Notes: a model not told the origin generated them from the sequence alone. A DNA stretch of 28,728 nt from Firmicutes bacterium CAG:110 (GCA_000434635.1 HF988111.1:28458-57185); one strand, 5' to 3'. Shown: positions 17,435-24,632, numbered from the stretch's first letter. A program made the numbers and translations.

Positions 17435-17857
17435 TTATTTCGCCCGGATGTCCAGATGATAATCGATCATACCGGCTTCGGTGTTTTCAATGACGATCTG
17501 ATACGTAAGATCGATGGTTCCGCCATCGGGTACAATGTCATAAAATACATTGGTGGCCTTCACCGTGATCATCAGCGTTCCAAACTCCATCTGATACAGC
17601 GATTCGTGAGAAACCCCCTCCTGAAAGAGCATTCTGGAATTCAGTGCGCCCTCCCGGTTCAGCGTGACCTTCCCCGGCTCCACCCGGAAGGTGGTGACCA
17701 CACCGGCAAGGCCAGTCAGTTCGCTTTCCTCGTAGGTGATGTCCCAGCCGCCGTCCCGGAATTCCATCGTCCCCTCGGTGACCAGCTCAATGGTCTCCGG
17801 CTCCTGCTCGCCGTAGCGCTGGCGTCCCTGAATGGAAAGAACTACGTCCCGCTTCAT
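17435..17857 (-). CDS. DUF1934 / YwiB-like beta-barrel protein
   Basis: The 140-residue protein resembles the DUF1934 family (Bacillus YwiB), predicted calycin-like beta-barrels of unknown function. Recognisable features are the N-terminal VVLSIQGRQ strand, the YEESELTGLAGVVTTF segment and the C-terminal YQIVIENTEAGMIDYHLDI strand. There is no signal peptide. Its ATG overlaps the ddl stop codon by four bases (ATGA), so it is translationally coupled to D-Ala-D-Ala ligase, and a terminator follows. The coupling suggests, but does not show, an envelope-related role. Confidence 0.82.
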   Translation of the reverse strand: MKRDVVLSIQGRQRYGEQEPETIELVTEGTMEFRDGGWDITYEESELTGLAGVVTTFRVEPGKVTLNREGALNSRMLFQEGVSHESLYQMEFGTLMITVKATNVFYDIVPDGGTIDLTYQIVIENTEAGMIDYHLDIRAK

Positions 17858-18924
17858 CGGAACGCCTCCACGGCCAACCGCAGCAGCTCATCAATGAGCT
17901 GGGAATAGGGAATCCCGCTGGCCTCAAACAGCTTGGGATACATGGAAATGGAGGTGAATCCCGGCAGGGTATTGATCTCGTTGAACACCACCCGGTTCTC
18001 GTCGTGCGTCACGAAGAAGTCCACCCGGCTTAAGCCCTGACAGCCAACGGCGTTGTAGACCTTCACTGCCGTCTCCCGCACCACTTCCTCCACCTCTGCA
18101 GGGATGCGGGCGGGGATATACGCCTTGGAGGTCTCGGTGAGGTACTTGGCGTCGTAGTCATAGAATTCCGCGCCGGAGTCGATCTCGCCGCAGATGGAAG
18201 CCATGGGGTTATCGTTGCCCATGACGGCCACCTCGATCTCCTTGCCGTTGACGAACTCCTCCACCAGAATTTTCTTATCGTACTTTCCGGCATAGCGCAG
18301 ACCGCTGCGCAGAGCGTCCCGGTCGCCGACCTTGGAAACGCCCACAGAGGAACCTGTGCCCGCGGGCTTGACGAACATGGGATAGCGGAAGCGGTTTTCC
18401 AGCAGATCCAGCGTGTTCTCCATATGGTTTTCCAGCTCGCTGACCCGAACCAGCTGCCACGCCGCCTGAGGAACGCCGGCCTGATCTGCCACCAGCTTGG
18501 TCAGGCTCTTATCCATGGCAACGGCGGAAGCGGCAATATGAGGGCCGACATAGGGGATGCCTGCCATTTGCAGCAGTCCCTGCATGGCGCCGTCCTCGCC
18601 GTTCTCGCCGTGAAGCACCGGGAACACCACGTCGATGCGCTCCCGCACCACGCAGTCGCCCTCGAAGCTCAGAAGTCCCTGTCCCCGGACGGGGGAAATG
18701 GTCGCCCGCCGGTTTTCAGGACAGCTTCTCCATTCACCGGTGACCAGCTTGGAATAGTCTTTGCCGCCGTAGAGTATCCAGTCCCCCTCCTTCGTGATGC
18801 CCACGGGGAACAGATTATACTTGCTTTCGTCAATGTGATTCAGCACAGACTCCGCCGAGCGCAGGGAAACCTCATGCTCCGGGCTCATCCCGCCGAAGAG
18901 AATACAAACACTGAGTTTTTTCAC
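17854..18924 (-). CDS. ddl: D-alanine--D-alanine ligase
   Basis: ATP-dependent cytosolic enzyme that joins two D-Ala for peptidoglycan precursors. The 356 residues include the N-terminal FGGMSPEHEVSL with the substrate-binding Glu, the ATP-grasp region KPAGTGSSVGVSKV, the loop YDYDAKYL with the Tyr typical of D-Ala-D-Ala rather than D-Ala-D-Lac ligases, and the metal-binding NEINTLPGFTSISMYP. The start is GTG with GAGG seven bases upstream. It is first in a two-gene operon with the DUF1934 gene. No clear -35/-10 pair was found upstream, although TAGAAT occurs about 20 bases before the start. Confidence 0.96.
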   Translation of the reverse strand: MKKLSVCILFGGMSPEHEVSLRSAESVLNHIDESKYNLFPVGITKEGDWILYGGKDYSKLVTGEWRSCPENRRATISPVRGQGLLSFEGDCVVRERIDVVFPVLHGENGEDGAMQGLLQMAGIPYVGPHIAASAVAMDKSLTKLVADQAGVPQAAWQLVRVSELENHMENTLDLLENRFRYPMFVKPAGTGSSVGVSKVGDRDALRSGLRYAGKYDKKILVEEFVNGKEIEVAVMGNDNPMASICGEIDSGAEFYDYDAKYLTETSKAYIPARIPAEVEEVVRETAVKVYNAVGCQGLSRVDFFVTHDENRVVFNEINTLPGFTSISMYPKLFEASGIPYSQLIDELLRLAVEAFR

Positions 18925-18957
18925 GTCATCGCCTCATTCTACCTGATACTAGTTTTT

Positions 18958-19115
18958 GATAAAATGGTTATAAACCATTTTATCAGGCCGCTGTTTCAGC
19001 GGTCTGCGGCGTAGCCGCTAAAAACGAAAGTCCATACATTTCTCGCCGCCGTCGGCGGACTGCGAAATATTCGCAGGATAAAATGGTGTTAACCATTTTA
19101 TCGAGAAATAGTATG
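18958..19115. repeat. array of six short hairpins bounded by two copies of one palindrome
   Basis: This part of the 384-base gene-free stretch 18925-19308 is unusually structured. Stems run at 18958-18984 (GATAAAATGGTT/AACCATTTTATC), 18988-19002 (CCGCTG/CAGCGG), 19006-19018 (GCGGC/GCCGC), 19046-19058 (CCGCC/GGCGG), 19060-19076 (CTGCGAA/TTCGCAG) and 19077-19102 (GATAAAATGGT/ACCATTTTATC). The first and last are copies of the same palindrome. In addition CATAC-TTTCTCG (from 19033) can pair with CGAGAAA-GTATG (to 19115), enclosing the last three stems. Loops are mostly three bases. It has no open frame and may be a mobile palindromic unit, an RNA structure, or both. Confidence 0.75.
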
Positions 19116-19213
19116 AATATCCGCTGCTTTTTCGCCAGAAAAGCAGATGCAGCTGCGCAATGCTGCTATAAATATATTTTTTACAATTTTCATCTGGAAA
19201 TCCGAAACTTTGG

Positions 19214-19222
19214 TGCTATAAT
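19214..19222 (+). promoter_or_regulatory. extended -10 promoter of the 133-residue gene
   Basis: TGCTATAAT is an extended -10 box about 90 bases upstream of the ATG at 19309. No good -35 is present. The rest of 19116-19308 is AT-rich then GC-rich leader with no other recognised element. Confidence 0.55.
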
Positions 19223-19308
19223 AGAGAGAATATAAGAGCGGCGCGGCGGCTGATACCCCGCGCTTTCCCGTGAGTGTGCTCCACGCGCTTTTTGAAAGGA
19301 GGGTATGT

Positions 19309-19710
19309 ATGCAGATCAATCTGACACCGAAAGAATTCCGCCGGCTGCTGGATCTGGTGTACATCGGAAACTGGGTGCTGAACTCCACCCGGGGCGAAGA
19401 CCGCTTCGCCGACTATGACAATCTGGAGAGCAAACTGTTTGCCCTGTCCCCCGCTCTGTCCGAGCATTGGAACGGAACCGTCGTTCCCTCCCGCGCCTAT
19501 CAGGAGGGCGGGATTCACGAGGCCATCGCCTGCTATGAGGACAACGTTTTTTACGAAATACTGGCGGAGGAACTTTCCCGCCGGGACATGGACTATCCGG
19601 AGATCACCGACGACAATTACGATGAGATCGTCACACGGATGGATCGGTACATGTCGGAATTTGAGCTGTCCGGCGTTGACCATCTGGTTCTGGATGAAGA
19701 AAACGCCTAA
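19309..19710 (+). CDS. acidic 133-residue protein of unknown function
   Basis: Not recognised. The start MQINLTPKEFRRLLDLVYIGNWVLN follows a strong GGAGG ribosome site; an overlapping ATG four bases earlier is in another frame. The product is acidic and mostly helical by composition, with many Glu/Asp/Tyr, no cysteine cluster, no membrane segment and no signal peptide. It has its own extended -10 promoter and a strong terminator, so it is probably a monocistronic, expressed small gene. It is convergent to murC; no functional link can be read from the position. Confidence 0.8.
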   Translation: MQINLTPKEFRRLLDLVYIGNWVLNSTRGEDRFADYDNLESKLFALSPALSEHWNGTVVPSRAYQEGGIHEAIACYEDNVFYEILAEELSRRDMDYPEITDDNYDEIVTRMDRYMSEFELSGVDHLVLDEENA

Positions 19711-19717
19711 ACCTCTG

Positions 19718-19749
19718 ACGTGCCGGTTTCCCGGCACGTTTTTTTATTA
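19718..19749 (+). terminator. terminator after the 133-residue gene
   Basis: A perfect nine-base-pair stem ACGTGCCGG/CCGGCACGT with a TTTC loop (19718-19739) is followed by seven T's. It abuts the convergent murC stop codon. Confidence 0.92.
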
Positions 19750-21108
19750 CTCACCGCTGATCAGCGCTTCACCGGCACGGAAAATGTCGCCCGCGCCCAT
19801 GGTGACCACAATGTCCCCCTCCCGGACGTTCTCCCGCAGATAGGCGGTGACGTCGGGCAGGGTCTCGCAGTATACCGCGCCGGGAATCTGCTCCGCCAGC
19901 TGAGCGGAGGAAATGCCAATGGTGTTCCGTTCCCGGGCGGCGTAGATCTCCGCCAGAACCACCACGTCGGATTTTTTCAGTTCCCGGACGAAGTCGTCAA
20001 ACAGCGCCTTTGTGCGGGAATAGGTGTGGGGCTGGAAGGCCAGCACCACCCGCTTGTAGCCCATGGAGCGCACGGCTTCCAGGGTCGCCCGCAACTCGTC
20101 GGGATGGTGGGCGTAGTCGTCATAAACATCCGCGCCGTTGAACTTGCCCTTGAACTCCATGCGCCGTCCCGCGCCGTGGAAGGACTGGATGCCCTTGGAG
20201 ACCGTCTCTCCGGGAATGCCCATCATCCACGCGGCAGCCGACGCCGCCAGAGCGTTCATGGCATTGTGCCTGCCCAGAACGCCCATGTCCAGATGGCAGT
20301 AGTATTTCCCGTCGCAGATCACGTCAAAGTGCCGCCAGTCGGGGTGCATATTGGCCGCGTGAATGCGGTTTCCTTCCCCAAGGCCGAAGGAAACATAGTC
20401 GATGCCCTCCATGGCCTGCACCGTATGGGGGTCGTCGCCATTGGCGACCACGCCGAAGGTGGCCAGAGACGCAAACTTGTGGAAGGATTTCTGGATGTCC
20501 GCCAGATCTTTGAAATAATCCAGATGATCCGCCTCCACGTTCAGCACGATCGCCAGCGTGGGGAAGAAATTCAGGAAAGAATCACAGTATTCGCAGCTTT
20601 CCAGCACGATGGTGTCCCCGTGGCCGACCCGGTGTCCCGCGTGCAGCAGGGGCAGGTAGCCGCCGATCATGACCGTGGGATCCATATCCGCTTCCATGAG
20701 GATATGGGTCACCATGGACGTGGTGGTGGTCTTTCCGTGTGTGCCGGAGACGCAGATGGCGTTATGGTAGGACTTCATGATCTCGCCCCATGCCTGCGCC
20801 CGCTCAAACACGGGGATGCCTGCGGCACGGGCGGCAGCGATCTCCGGGTTGTCATTGTGGGCGGCGGCAGTGCGGATGATGCAGTCCGCGCCCTCAATAT
20901 TCTCCGCCCGGTGTCCGATGGCGACGGGAATGCCCTGTTCGATCAGCTCATCCGTGGACACGGATGCGTTCATATCCGAACCAGTGACCTCCATGCCCAT
21001 GCCCTTCAGCACCAGACCCAGCGGCCGCATGGATACGCCGCCGATCCCCACAAGATGCACATGATGGCCGGGCGTCAGATATTCCGTGATTTTCTTACTA
21101 TTCAGCAT
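19747..21108 (-). CDS. murC: UDP-N-acetylmuramate--L-alanine ligase
   Basis: Adds L-Ala to UDP-MurNAc, the first peptide step of peptidoglycan precursor synthesis in the cytosol. The 453 residues match the family. Visible are the N-terminal dinucleotide-like GIGGVSM, the ATP-binding CVSGTHGKTTTTSM, the central EADHLDYF segment and the C-terminal DDYAHHPDEL. The ATG at 21108 begins MLNSKKITEYL, with GGGGGAA about ten bases upstream; the frame continues further upstream but without a ribosome site and across the leader. It is transcribed from its own promoter at 21212-21240 with a leader of about 95 bases that can form alternative stems. Confidence 0.96.
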   Translation of the reverse strand: MLNSKKITEYLTPGHHVHLVGIGGVSMRPLGLVLKGMGMEVTGSDMNASVSTDELIEQGIPVAIGHRAENIEGADCIIRTAAAHNDNPEIAAARAAGIPVFERAQAWGEIMKSYHNAICVSGTHGKTTTTSMVTHILMEADMDPTVMIGGYLPLLHAGHRVGHGDTIVLESCEYCDSFLNFFPTLAIVLNVEADHLDYFKDLADIQKSFHKFASLATFGVVANGDDPHTVQAMEGIDYVSFGLGEGNRIHAANMHPDWRHFDVICDGKYYCHLDMGVLGRHNAMNALAASAAAWMMGIPGETVSKGIQSFHGAGRRMEFKGKFNGADVYDDYAHHPDELRATLEAVRSMGYKRVVLAFQPHTYSRTKALFDDFVRELKKSDVVVLAEIYAARERNTIGISSAQLAEQIPGAVYCETLPDVTAYLRENVREGDIVVTMGAGDIFRAGEALISGE

Positions 21109-21117
21109 GTATGTCAG

Positions 21118-21169
21118 TTCCCCCACAGGTGATCCTGCCCCGGCCGGACCCGGGGAATCTCTGATTCCC
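21118..21169 (-). promoter_or_regulatory. murC leader with alternative stems
   Basis: In the murC mRNA sense the leader has GGGAATC/GATTCCC (complement of 21153-21169), which overlaps CCCCGG/CCGGGG (complement of 21138-21155). The two stems share bases and cannot both form. The GATTCCCC segment could also pair with the GGGGGAA ribosome site. This is structure seen by eye; regulation is not demonstrated. Confidence 0.35.
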
Positions 21170-21211
21170 TTACGCCGGAGCACAGAACGAAATTTTTCCG
21201 CAACTTTTAGC

Positions 21212-21240
21212 ATTATACAACATTGCCTTGAATTTTACAA
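21212..21240 (-). promoter_or_regulatory. murC promoter
   Basis: On the minus strand, TTGTAA (21235-21240) and a perfect TATAAT (21212-21217) are separated by 17 bases, about 105 bases upstream of the murC ATG. Confidence 0.78.
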
Positions 21241-21306
21241 CCACAAAAAGCGGGCGAAGGGAAGTTTTTCGTCATAATCTTCCTTATTTTCCGAAAAATC
21301 CCCTCA

Positions 21307-21751
21307 TTACACCCGCCGTATCACGCCGCAGGCGATTTTTTTGCCCGCGTTTCCCGCCGGTTGGGTGTGAAAATCGTCCGCGCTTCTGTGAATGACCACC
21401 GTCCGCCCAACCACCTCGCAGGGCATGAATCTGCCCGTCTCCACCGCGAGAAACGCCCGCCCCCCCCATGCTGAGCAGCGGCGGCAGGTCTCCCGCGTGA
21501 CGGGGATGCTCCCGGGCGTCCGGGTTATAATGTCCTCCGGTATCCGAAAAGTCCGTACCGCCGCAACCGCTGCCCTCGTGGATGTGAACGGCGAAAAAGC
21601 CGGTGTCGTTTTCCGGAAGCCCACTGACCTCCGCCGTCACCAGCGTGCCGCCGGGTATGGCGTAAAACCGCACCGTCCCCTTGAGCCTCGGCGCACCCAT
21701 GCCGCCCCGGACGCAGGCGATCGCCTGCGGATTTGCGGATGGAATTCTCAT
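21307..21751 (-). pseudogene. sodC: Cu/Zn superoxide dismutase gene, frameshifted at a G8 tract
   Basis: The first frame (from the ATG at 21751, AGGAGGT ribosome site) reads about 95 residues of a SodC-family protein with the copper and zinc ligands HIHEG (H56, H58), GGHYNP (H74), and REHPRHAGDLPPL (H82, H85, D88). At a run of eight G on the minus strand (21460-21467) the frame is lost. The rest of the family sequence continues in the other frame: VVGRTVVIHRSADDF with the last copper His, then QPAGNAGKKIACGVIRR and a stop at 21307. Seven G's would restore one open frame of about 148 codons. No signal peptide is seen, unlike exported SodC proteins. It may be a recent pseudogene, a slippage-controlled gene, or a base-count error in the tract. 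Confidence 0.85.
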
Positions 21752-21806
21752 AATCTAAGCACCTCCTGACCATTCTATGCACAGCGCTTCTTTCCTGTCC
21801 CCAAAT

Positions 21807-21823
21807 TGTCGAAAATTGGCGAA
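21807..21823 (+). promoter_or_regulatory. two tandem Spo0A-type (0A) boxes
   Basis: TGTCGAA (21807-21813) and TGGCGAA (21817-21823) both fit the known 0A box core TGNCGAA. They start ten bases apart, one helical turn, and end ten bases before the -35 of the Spo0A-type gene. They lie between this gene and the divergent sodC remnant. Confidence 0.6.
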
Positions 21824-21833
21824 AGGAAGTGAA

Positions 21834-21862
21834 TTGAAAATTGAGTGCAGCTGTGATATTCT
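21834..21862 (+). promoter_or_regulatory. promoter of the Spo0A-type gene
   Basis: TTGAAA at 21834-21839 and TATTCT at 21857-21862 are separated by 17 bases, about 25 bases upstream of the ATG at 21888. The 0A-like boxes sit directly 5' of it. Confidence 0.6.
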
Positions 21863-21887
21863 ATATCCATCGGAAGGTGGGAGACAT

Positions 21888-22640
21888 ATGGACGCAATGA
21901 AGCTGTTGATTGCGGATGGAAACGAGGAATTCCGGCGGGCGCTTGCCGCCGAACTGGAAGGGGCATACCATGTCCGGTGCTGCGGCGACGGGAAAGAGGC
22001 ACTGTCGCTTCTGCGTTCCTTTGTCCCTGACGTTCTGGTGCTTGATCTGATGCTTCCCGAGCTGGACGGCATCAGTCTGCTGCAATCCGCCGCCAGTGCC
22101 GGACTGTGTCCCATGGTGCTGGTGACCTCCCGCTTTTATAACGATTATATTCTGGGCGCCCTTGGCGAGCTGAGCGTGGGCTACATGATGCGAAAGCCCT
22201 GCGATATCCCCGCTACCGCGGCCAGAATCGGCGACCTGAGCCGCCATATCCGCGCCCCGCTGGTAACGCCGCCCAACCCTCAGACGCAGGTGACCAATCT
22301 GCTGCTTTCCCTGAACATTCCTTCCAAACTCCGGGGCTACGCATACCTCCGGGAAGCCATTCCGAGGATGATGAAGGACCCCGACCAGCCCATTACAAAG
22401 GTGCTGTATCCGGCGGTGGGCGCGGTCTTCGGCTGCAAGGGCACCCACGTGGAGCGCTCCATCCGAAGCGCCATCGATACCGCATGGAAGCAGCGGGACG
22501 ACCGTGTCTGGCAGCGGTATTTCCGCGTCGGCTCCGACGGTGTCATTCCCCGCCCGTCCAACGCCGCCTTCATTTCCCGTCTGGCAGACGCTCTGCGGCT
22601 GAATCAGGACGCCGGAAACAATGAGGGAACCTCTGATTAA
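21888..22640 (+). CDS. spo0A: Spo0A-type response regulator
   Basis: The 250-residue protein has an N-terminal receiver domain (about 1-120) with phospho-acceptor Asp53 in VLDLMLPELDG and the conserved Lys103 in MRKPCD. The usual acidic pair reads D10-G11, so the second acid is missing. A short linker leads to a Spo0A C-terminal DNA-binding domain (about 130-240): LNIPSKLRGYAYLREAI, then KVLYPAVGAVFGCKGTHVER and SIRSAIDTAW. Spo0A is the master regulator of sporulation entry; a paralogue with another role is possible because spoIVB, its common neighbour, is not here. The last codons, including the TAA, lie in a MITE-like repeat that begins at 22625, so the tail GTSD is element-encoded. The ATG follows GGTGGGAGACAT. 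Confidence 0.85.
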   Translation: MDAMKLLIADGNEEFRRALAAELEGAYHVRCCGDGKEALSLLRSFVPDVLVLDLMLPELDGISLLQSAASAGLCPMVLVTSRFYNDYILGALGELSVGYMMRKPCDIPATAARIGDLSRHIRAPLVTPPNPQTQVTNLLLSLNIPSKLRGYAYLREAIPRMMKDPDQPITKVLYPAVGAVFGCKGTHVERSIRSAIDTAWKQRDDRVWQRYFRVGSDGVIPRPSNAAFISRLADALRLNQDAGNNEGTSD

Positions 22641-22786
22641 ATCGGCAAGAGCTGTGAGCGAGAGATTTTTCGGCCAATCGAGGTATCGAAAACGGAGGAA
22701 TACTGTATGTATTTCCCGTTTCCGGTACCGAAGAGTGGGCGAAAAAGATCCGCTCACGGCCGCAGACGATTTATTCAGAGGCTCCT
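22625..22786 (-). repeat. MITE-like inverted-repeat element, copy 2 (162 bp)
   Basis: This is the same element as 12212-12373 in reverse orientation, with about 11 differences over 162 positions by eye. It begins GGGAACCTCTGATTAAATCG and ends CGATTTATTCAGAGGCTCCT. TGAGG occurs at both edges (22622-22626 and 22786-22790), which could be a target duplication but is partly inside the repeat. It overlaps the 3' end of the Spo0A-type gene and fills most of the gap to the LCP gene. Confidence 0.85.
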
Positions 22787-22847
22787 GAGGAATGAATCGG
22801 AAAAATGGACATACCCTAATGATACCAACTGACTTGGAGGCGCTGTC

Positions 22848-23876
22848 ATGAAAAAGCAAACCTCTCCCCCTAACCGCCGCGGCAGGCTCGTACTGCTGTG
22901 CTTCGTGCTGGGGCTGATCCTGATCGTGATGCTTGTGGGAACGGTCTACTTACAGCACCTGCTGGGGCGCATCCACTATGTGGATTCCGGCACCGCCCCG
23001 ACCCTTTCCCCGGAGGAGCTGGACGCCTATCTCGCCACCCAGCCGGAGGAGATCAGCACCGCCCCCACCATGGACCCCGAGGACGTCACCTTCCCGGACT
23101 ACGACGCCGACATCGGCAGGGACAGCGACATCATCAACATTCTGCTCATCGGTCAGGACCGCCGGGAGGACGAGACCCGGGCGCGTTCGGATTCCATGAT
23201 CCTGTGTACCTTCCACAAATCCGAAAAGAAACTGACCATGACTTCCTTCCTCCGGGATACCTATGTCAAAATCCCCGGCTACGGCCAGAACCGGATCAAT
23301 GTGGCCTACGCCGCCGGCGGAATGCCCCTTCTGAATAAGACTTTGGAAAACAATTTCGGCGTCCACATCGACGGCAACGTGGAGGTGGACTTCTACCAGT
23401 TTGCCGACATCGTCGATCTCCTGGGAGGCGTGGAGGTAGACCTGCGCAACGACGAAGCCCAATGGGTCAACCGGGAGACCGGCAGCGGCCTTTCCGAGGG
23501 AACAAATCTCCTGAACGGTCAGCAGGCACTGGCCTACGCCCGCATCCGCAAACTGGATGCCGACGGGGATTTCAGCCGGACGAACCGCCAGCGCAAAGTC
23601 ATCACCGCGCTGCTGGATGCCTACCGGGACACCAGTCTTTCCTCCGCCCTGTCCCTTCTGGAGCAGGTTCTCCCCCTGATCACCACGGACATGACAGACA
23701 GGGAGATCCTCGGCTACGCCGTCAGCCTCTTTCCTCTGATGACCGGCGGAGAGGTCGTCAGTCAGCACATCCCCGCCGCCGGAACCTATGCCAGCCGCAA
23801 TATCGACGGCATGGCAGTGCTGGTGGCCGATCTGGAAGCCAACCGGCAGGTTCTGAAAGGCACTCTGGGCGGATGA
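22848..23876 (+). CDS. LytR-CpsA-Psr (LCP) family wall-polymer transferase
   Basis: The 342-residue type II membrane protein has one hydrophobic segment at about residues 13-35, an acidic spacer rich in Pro/Thr/Glu, and an LCP catalytic domain from about residue 93. Motifs include INILLIGQDRREDETRARSD, TMTSFLRDTYVKIPG with the conserved Arg-Asp, GQNRINVAYAAGG, and DFYQFADIVDLLGGVEVDL. LCP enzymes transfer undecaprenyl-linked polymers such as teichoic acid or capsule to peptidoglycan outside the cell. GGAGG precedes the ATG. No convincing promoter is visible between the upstream repeat element and the gene, so it may be read through from the Spo0A-type gene. Confidence 0.93.
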   Translation: MKKQTSPPNRRGRLVLLCFVLGLILIVMLVGTVYLQHLLGRIHYVDSGTAPTLSPEELDAYLATQPEEISTAPTMDPEDVTFPDYDADIGRDSDIINILLIGQDRREDETRARSDSMILCTFHKSEKKLTMTSFLRDTYVKIPGYGQNRINVAYAAGGMPLLNKTLENNFGVHIDGNVEVDFYQFADIVDLLGGVEVDLRNDEAQWVNRETGSGLSEGTNLLNGQQALAYARIRKLDADGDFSRTNRQRKVITALLDAYRDTSLSSALSLLEQVLPLITTDMTDREILGYAVSLFPLMTGGEVVSQHIPAAGTYASRNIDGMAVLVADLEANRQVLKGTLGG

Positions 23877-24008
23877 CCCGCACTATGTCCCGTTTCATAA
23901 ATGGAAATATTTTCCTGTAATTTTCCCCCTGAATGTTTCATGTTCTGGATTTTTGTTTCATGATGCCAAAAAATATTTGTAAAATTTTTTGTAAACACGC
24001 ATTATCCG

Positions 24009-24029
24009 AATTGACAAGTTCCGCAATTC
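24009..24029 (+). promoter_or_regulatory. candidate operator over the BlaI-type gene promoter
   Basis: The inverted repeat GAATTG (24009-24014) and CAATTC (24024-24029), with a nine-base spacer, overlaps the -35 box and spacer. Two direct repeats TTTGTAAA lie further upstream (23976-23983 and 23988-23995). The position suits repression, but the sequence is not the classical TACA/TGTA BlaI dyad. Confidence 0.35.
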
Positions 24030-24039
24030 AAGGTATAAT
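24011..24039 (+). promoter_or_regulatory. consensus sigma-A promoter of the BlaI-type gene
   Basis: TTGACA (24011-24016) and TATAAT (24034-24039) are both perfect, with a 17-base spacer, about 35 bases upstream of the ATG. Such a strong promoter suggests control by a repressor. Confidence 0.88.
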
Positions 24040-24074
24040 GGGCGACAACCGAGAAATAATAAGAAGGTGCGAAC

Positions 24075-24443
24075 ATGGAACTCACGAGAAGCGAAATGGA
24101 AATCATGGATGTCCTCTGGGAAACCGGAAAGCCCCTGTCCCGTGCGGATTTGTTGGAGCATACCGAGGAAAAGACCTGGAAGGACAGTTCCGTACACATA
24201 CTGCTCAACAGTCTGCTGCAGAAGGAGGCCATTCGGGAGGCCGGCCTTGTGAAGCGCGGCAAAACCTTTGGCCGCGTATTCGCACCGACCATGACCCGGG
24301 AGGAATACTTTGCCAACACCATTTTCAGCCATCGCCACAAACCGGAACCGGTAGGTCTGTTCAAGGCGTTGCTGAAGCGGGAGGAAGTCACTCAGGCAGA
24401 TTTACAGCAACTTCTGGAGCTTGTGCAGAAAGAAATACGGTAA
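24075..24443 (+). CDS. BlaI/MecI/CopY-type transcriptional repressor
   Basis: The 122-residue protein begins with the winged-helix signature of the penicillinase-repressor family: MELTRSEMEIMDVLWETGKP, a recognition helix near WKDSSVHILLNSLLQKEAI, and the wing GKTFGRVFAPTMTREEY. The C-terminal part (QADLQQLLELVQKEI) is the usual dimerisation helix region. Members repress beta-lactamase, wall-stress or copper genes and are often released by proteolysis through a BlaR/MecR membrane sensor; no such partner gene is adjacent. The target is therefore unknown and may be its own promoter. A terminator follows, so it is monocistronic. AAGAAGGTG precedes the ATG. Confidence 0.88.
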   Translation: MELTRSEMEIMDVLWETGKPLSRADLLEHTEEKTWKDSSVHILLNSLLQKEAIREAGLVKRGKTFGRVFAPTMTREEYFANTIFSHRHKPEPVGLFKALLKREEVTQADLQQLLELVQKEIR

Positions 24444-24451
24444 ATGATCGA

Positions 24452-24483
24452 CGGAGCCGTTTATACGGCTCCGCTTTTCTTTT
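24452..24483 (+). terminator. terminator after the BlaI-type gene
   Basis: The stem CGGAGCCGT/ACGGCTCCG with a TTAT loop (24452-24473) is followed by CTTTTCTTTT. Confidence 0.9.
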
Positions 24484-24604
24484 ATGCAGGCATTCCGCAG
24501 CCCGATTTTCTGTACGGTTCGGGTACACGTTTTGCTTCCGACCTCCATAGAATATCAGTATCACACACAACTGCCCGTCCTTTGCCGTTCCCTTTTCGTA
24601 GAAA

Positions 24605-24632
24605 ATTGCACAAAAATAATTGAATATTGCAC
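24605..24632 (+). promoter_or_regulatory. direct repeats upstream of the glmM-operon promoter
   Basis: ATTGCAC occurs at 24605-24611 and 24626-24632, 21 bases apart (two helical turns), ending 18 bases before the -35 box. They could be binding sites of an activator. The rest of 24484-24600 in this 364-base gene-free stretch shows nothing recognisable. Confidence 0.3.

Noticed and set aside
18958..19115. CRISPR array
   Set aside because: Units are different hairpins without regular repeat-spacer structure.
21284..21460. Gly/Arg-rich C-terminus of the first sodC frame as a real protein end
   Set aside because: The composition is unlike SodC, and the true family sequence continues in the next frame.
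22640..22786. Short proteins encoded within the MITE-like elements (NKSSAAVSGSF type)
   Set aside because: The frame exists only because the repeat is open by chance; the same sequence is antisense in the other copy.
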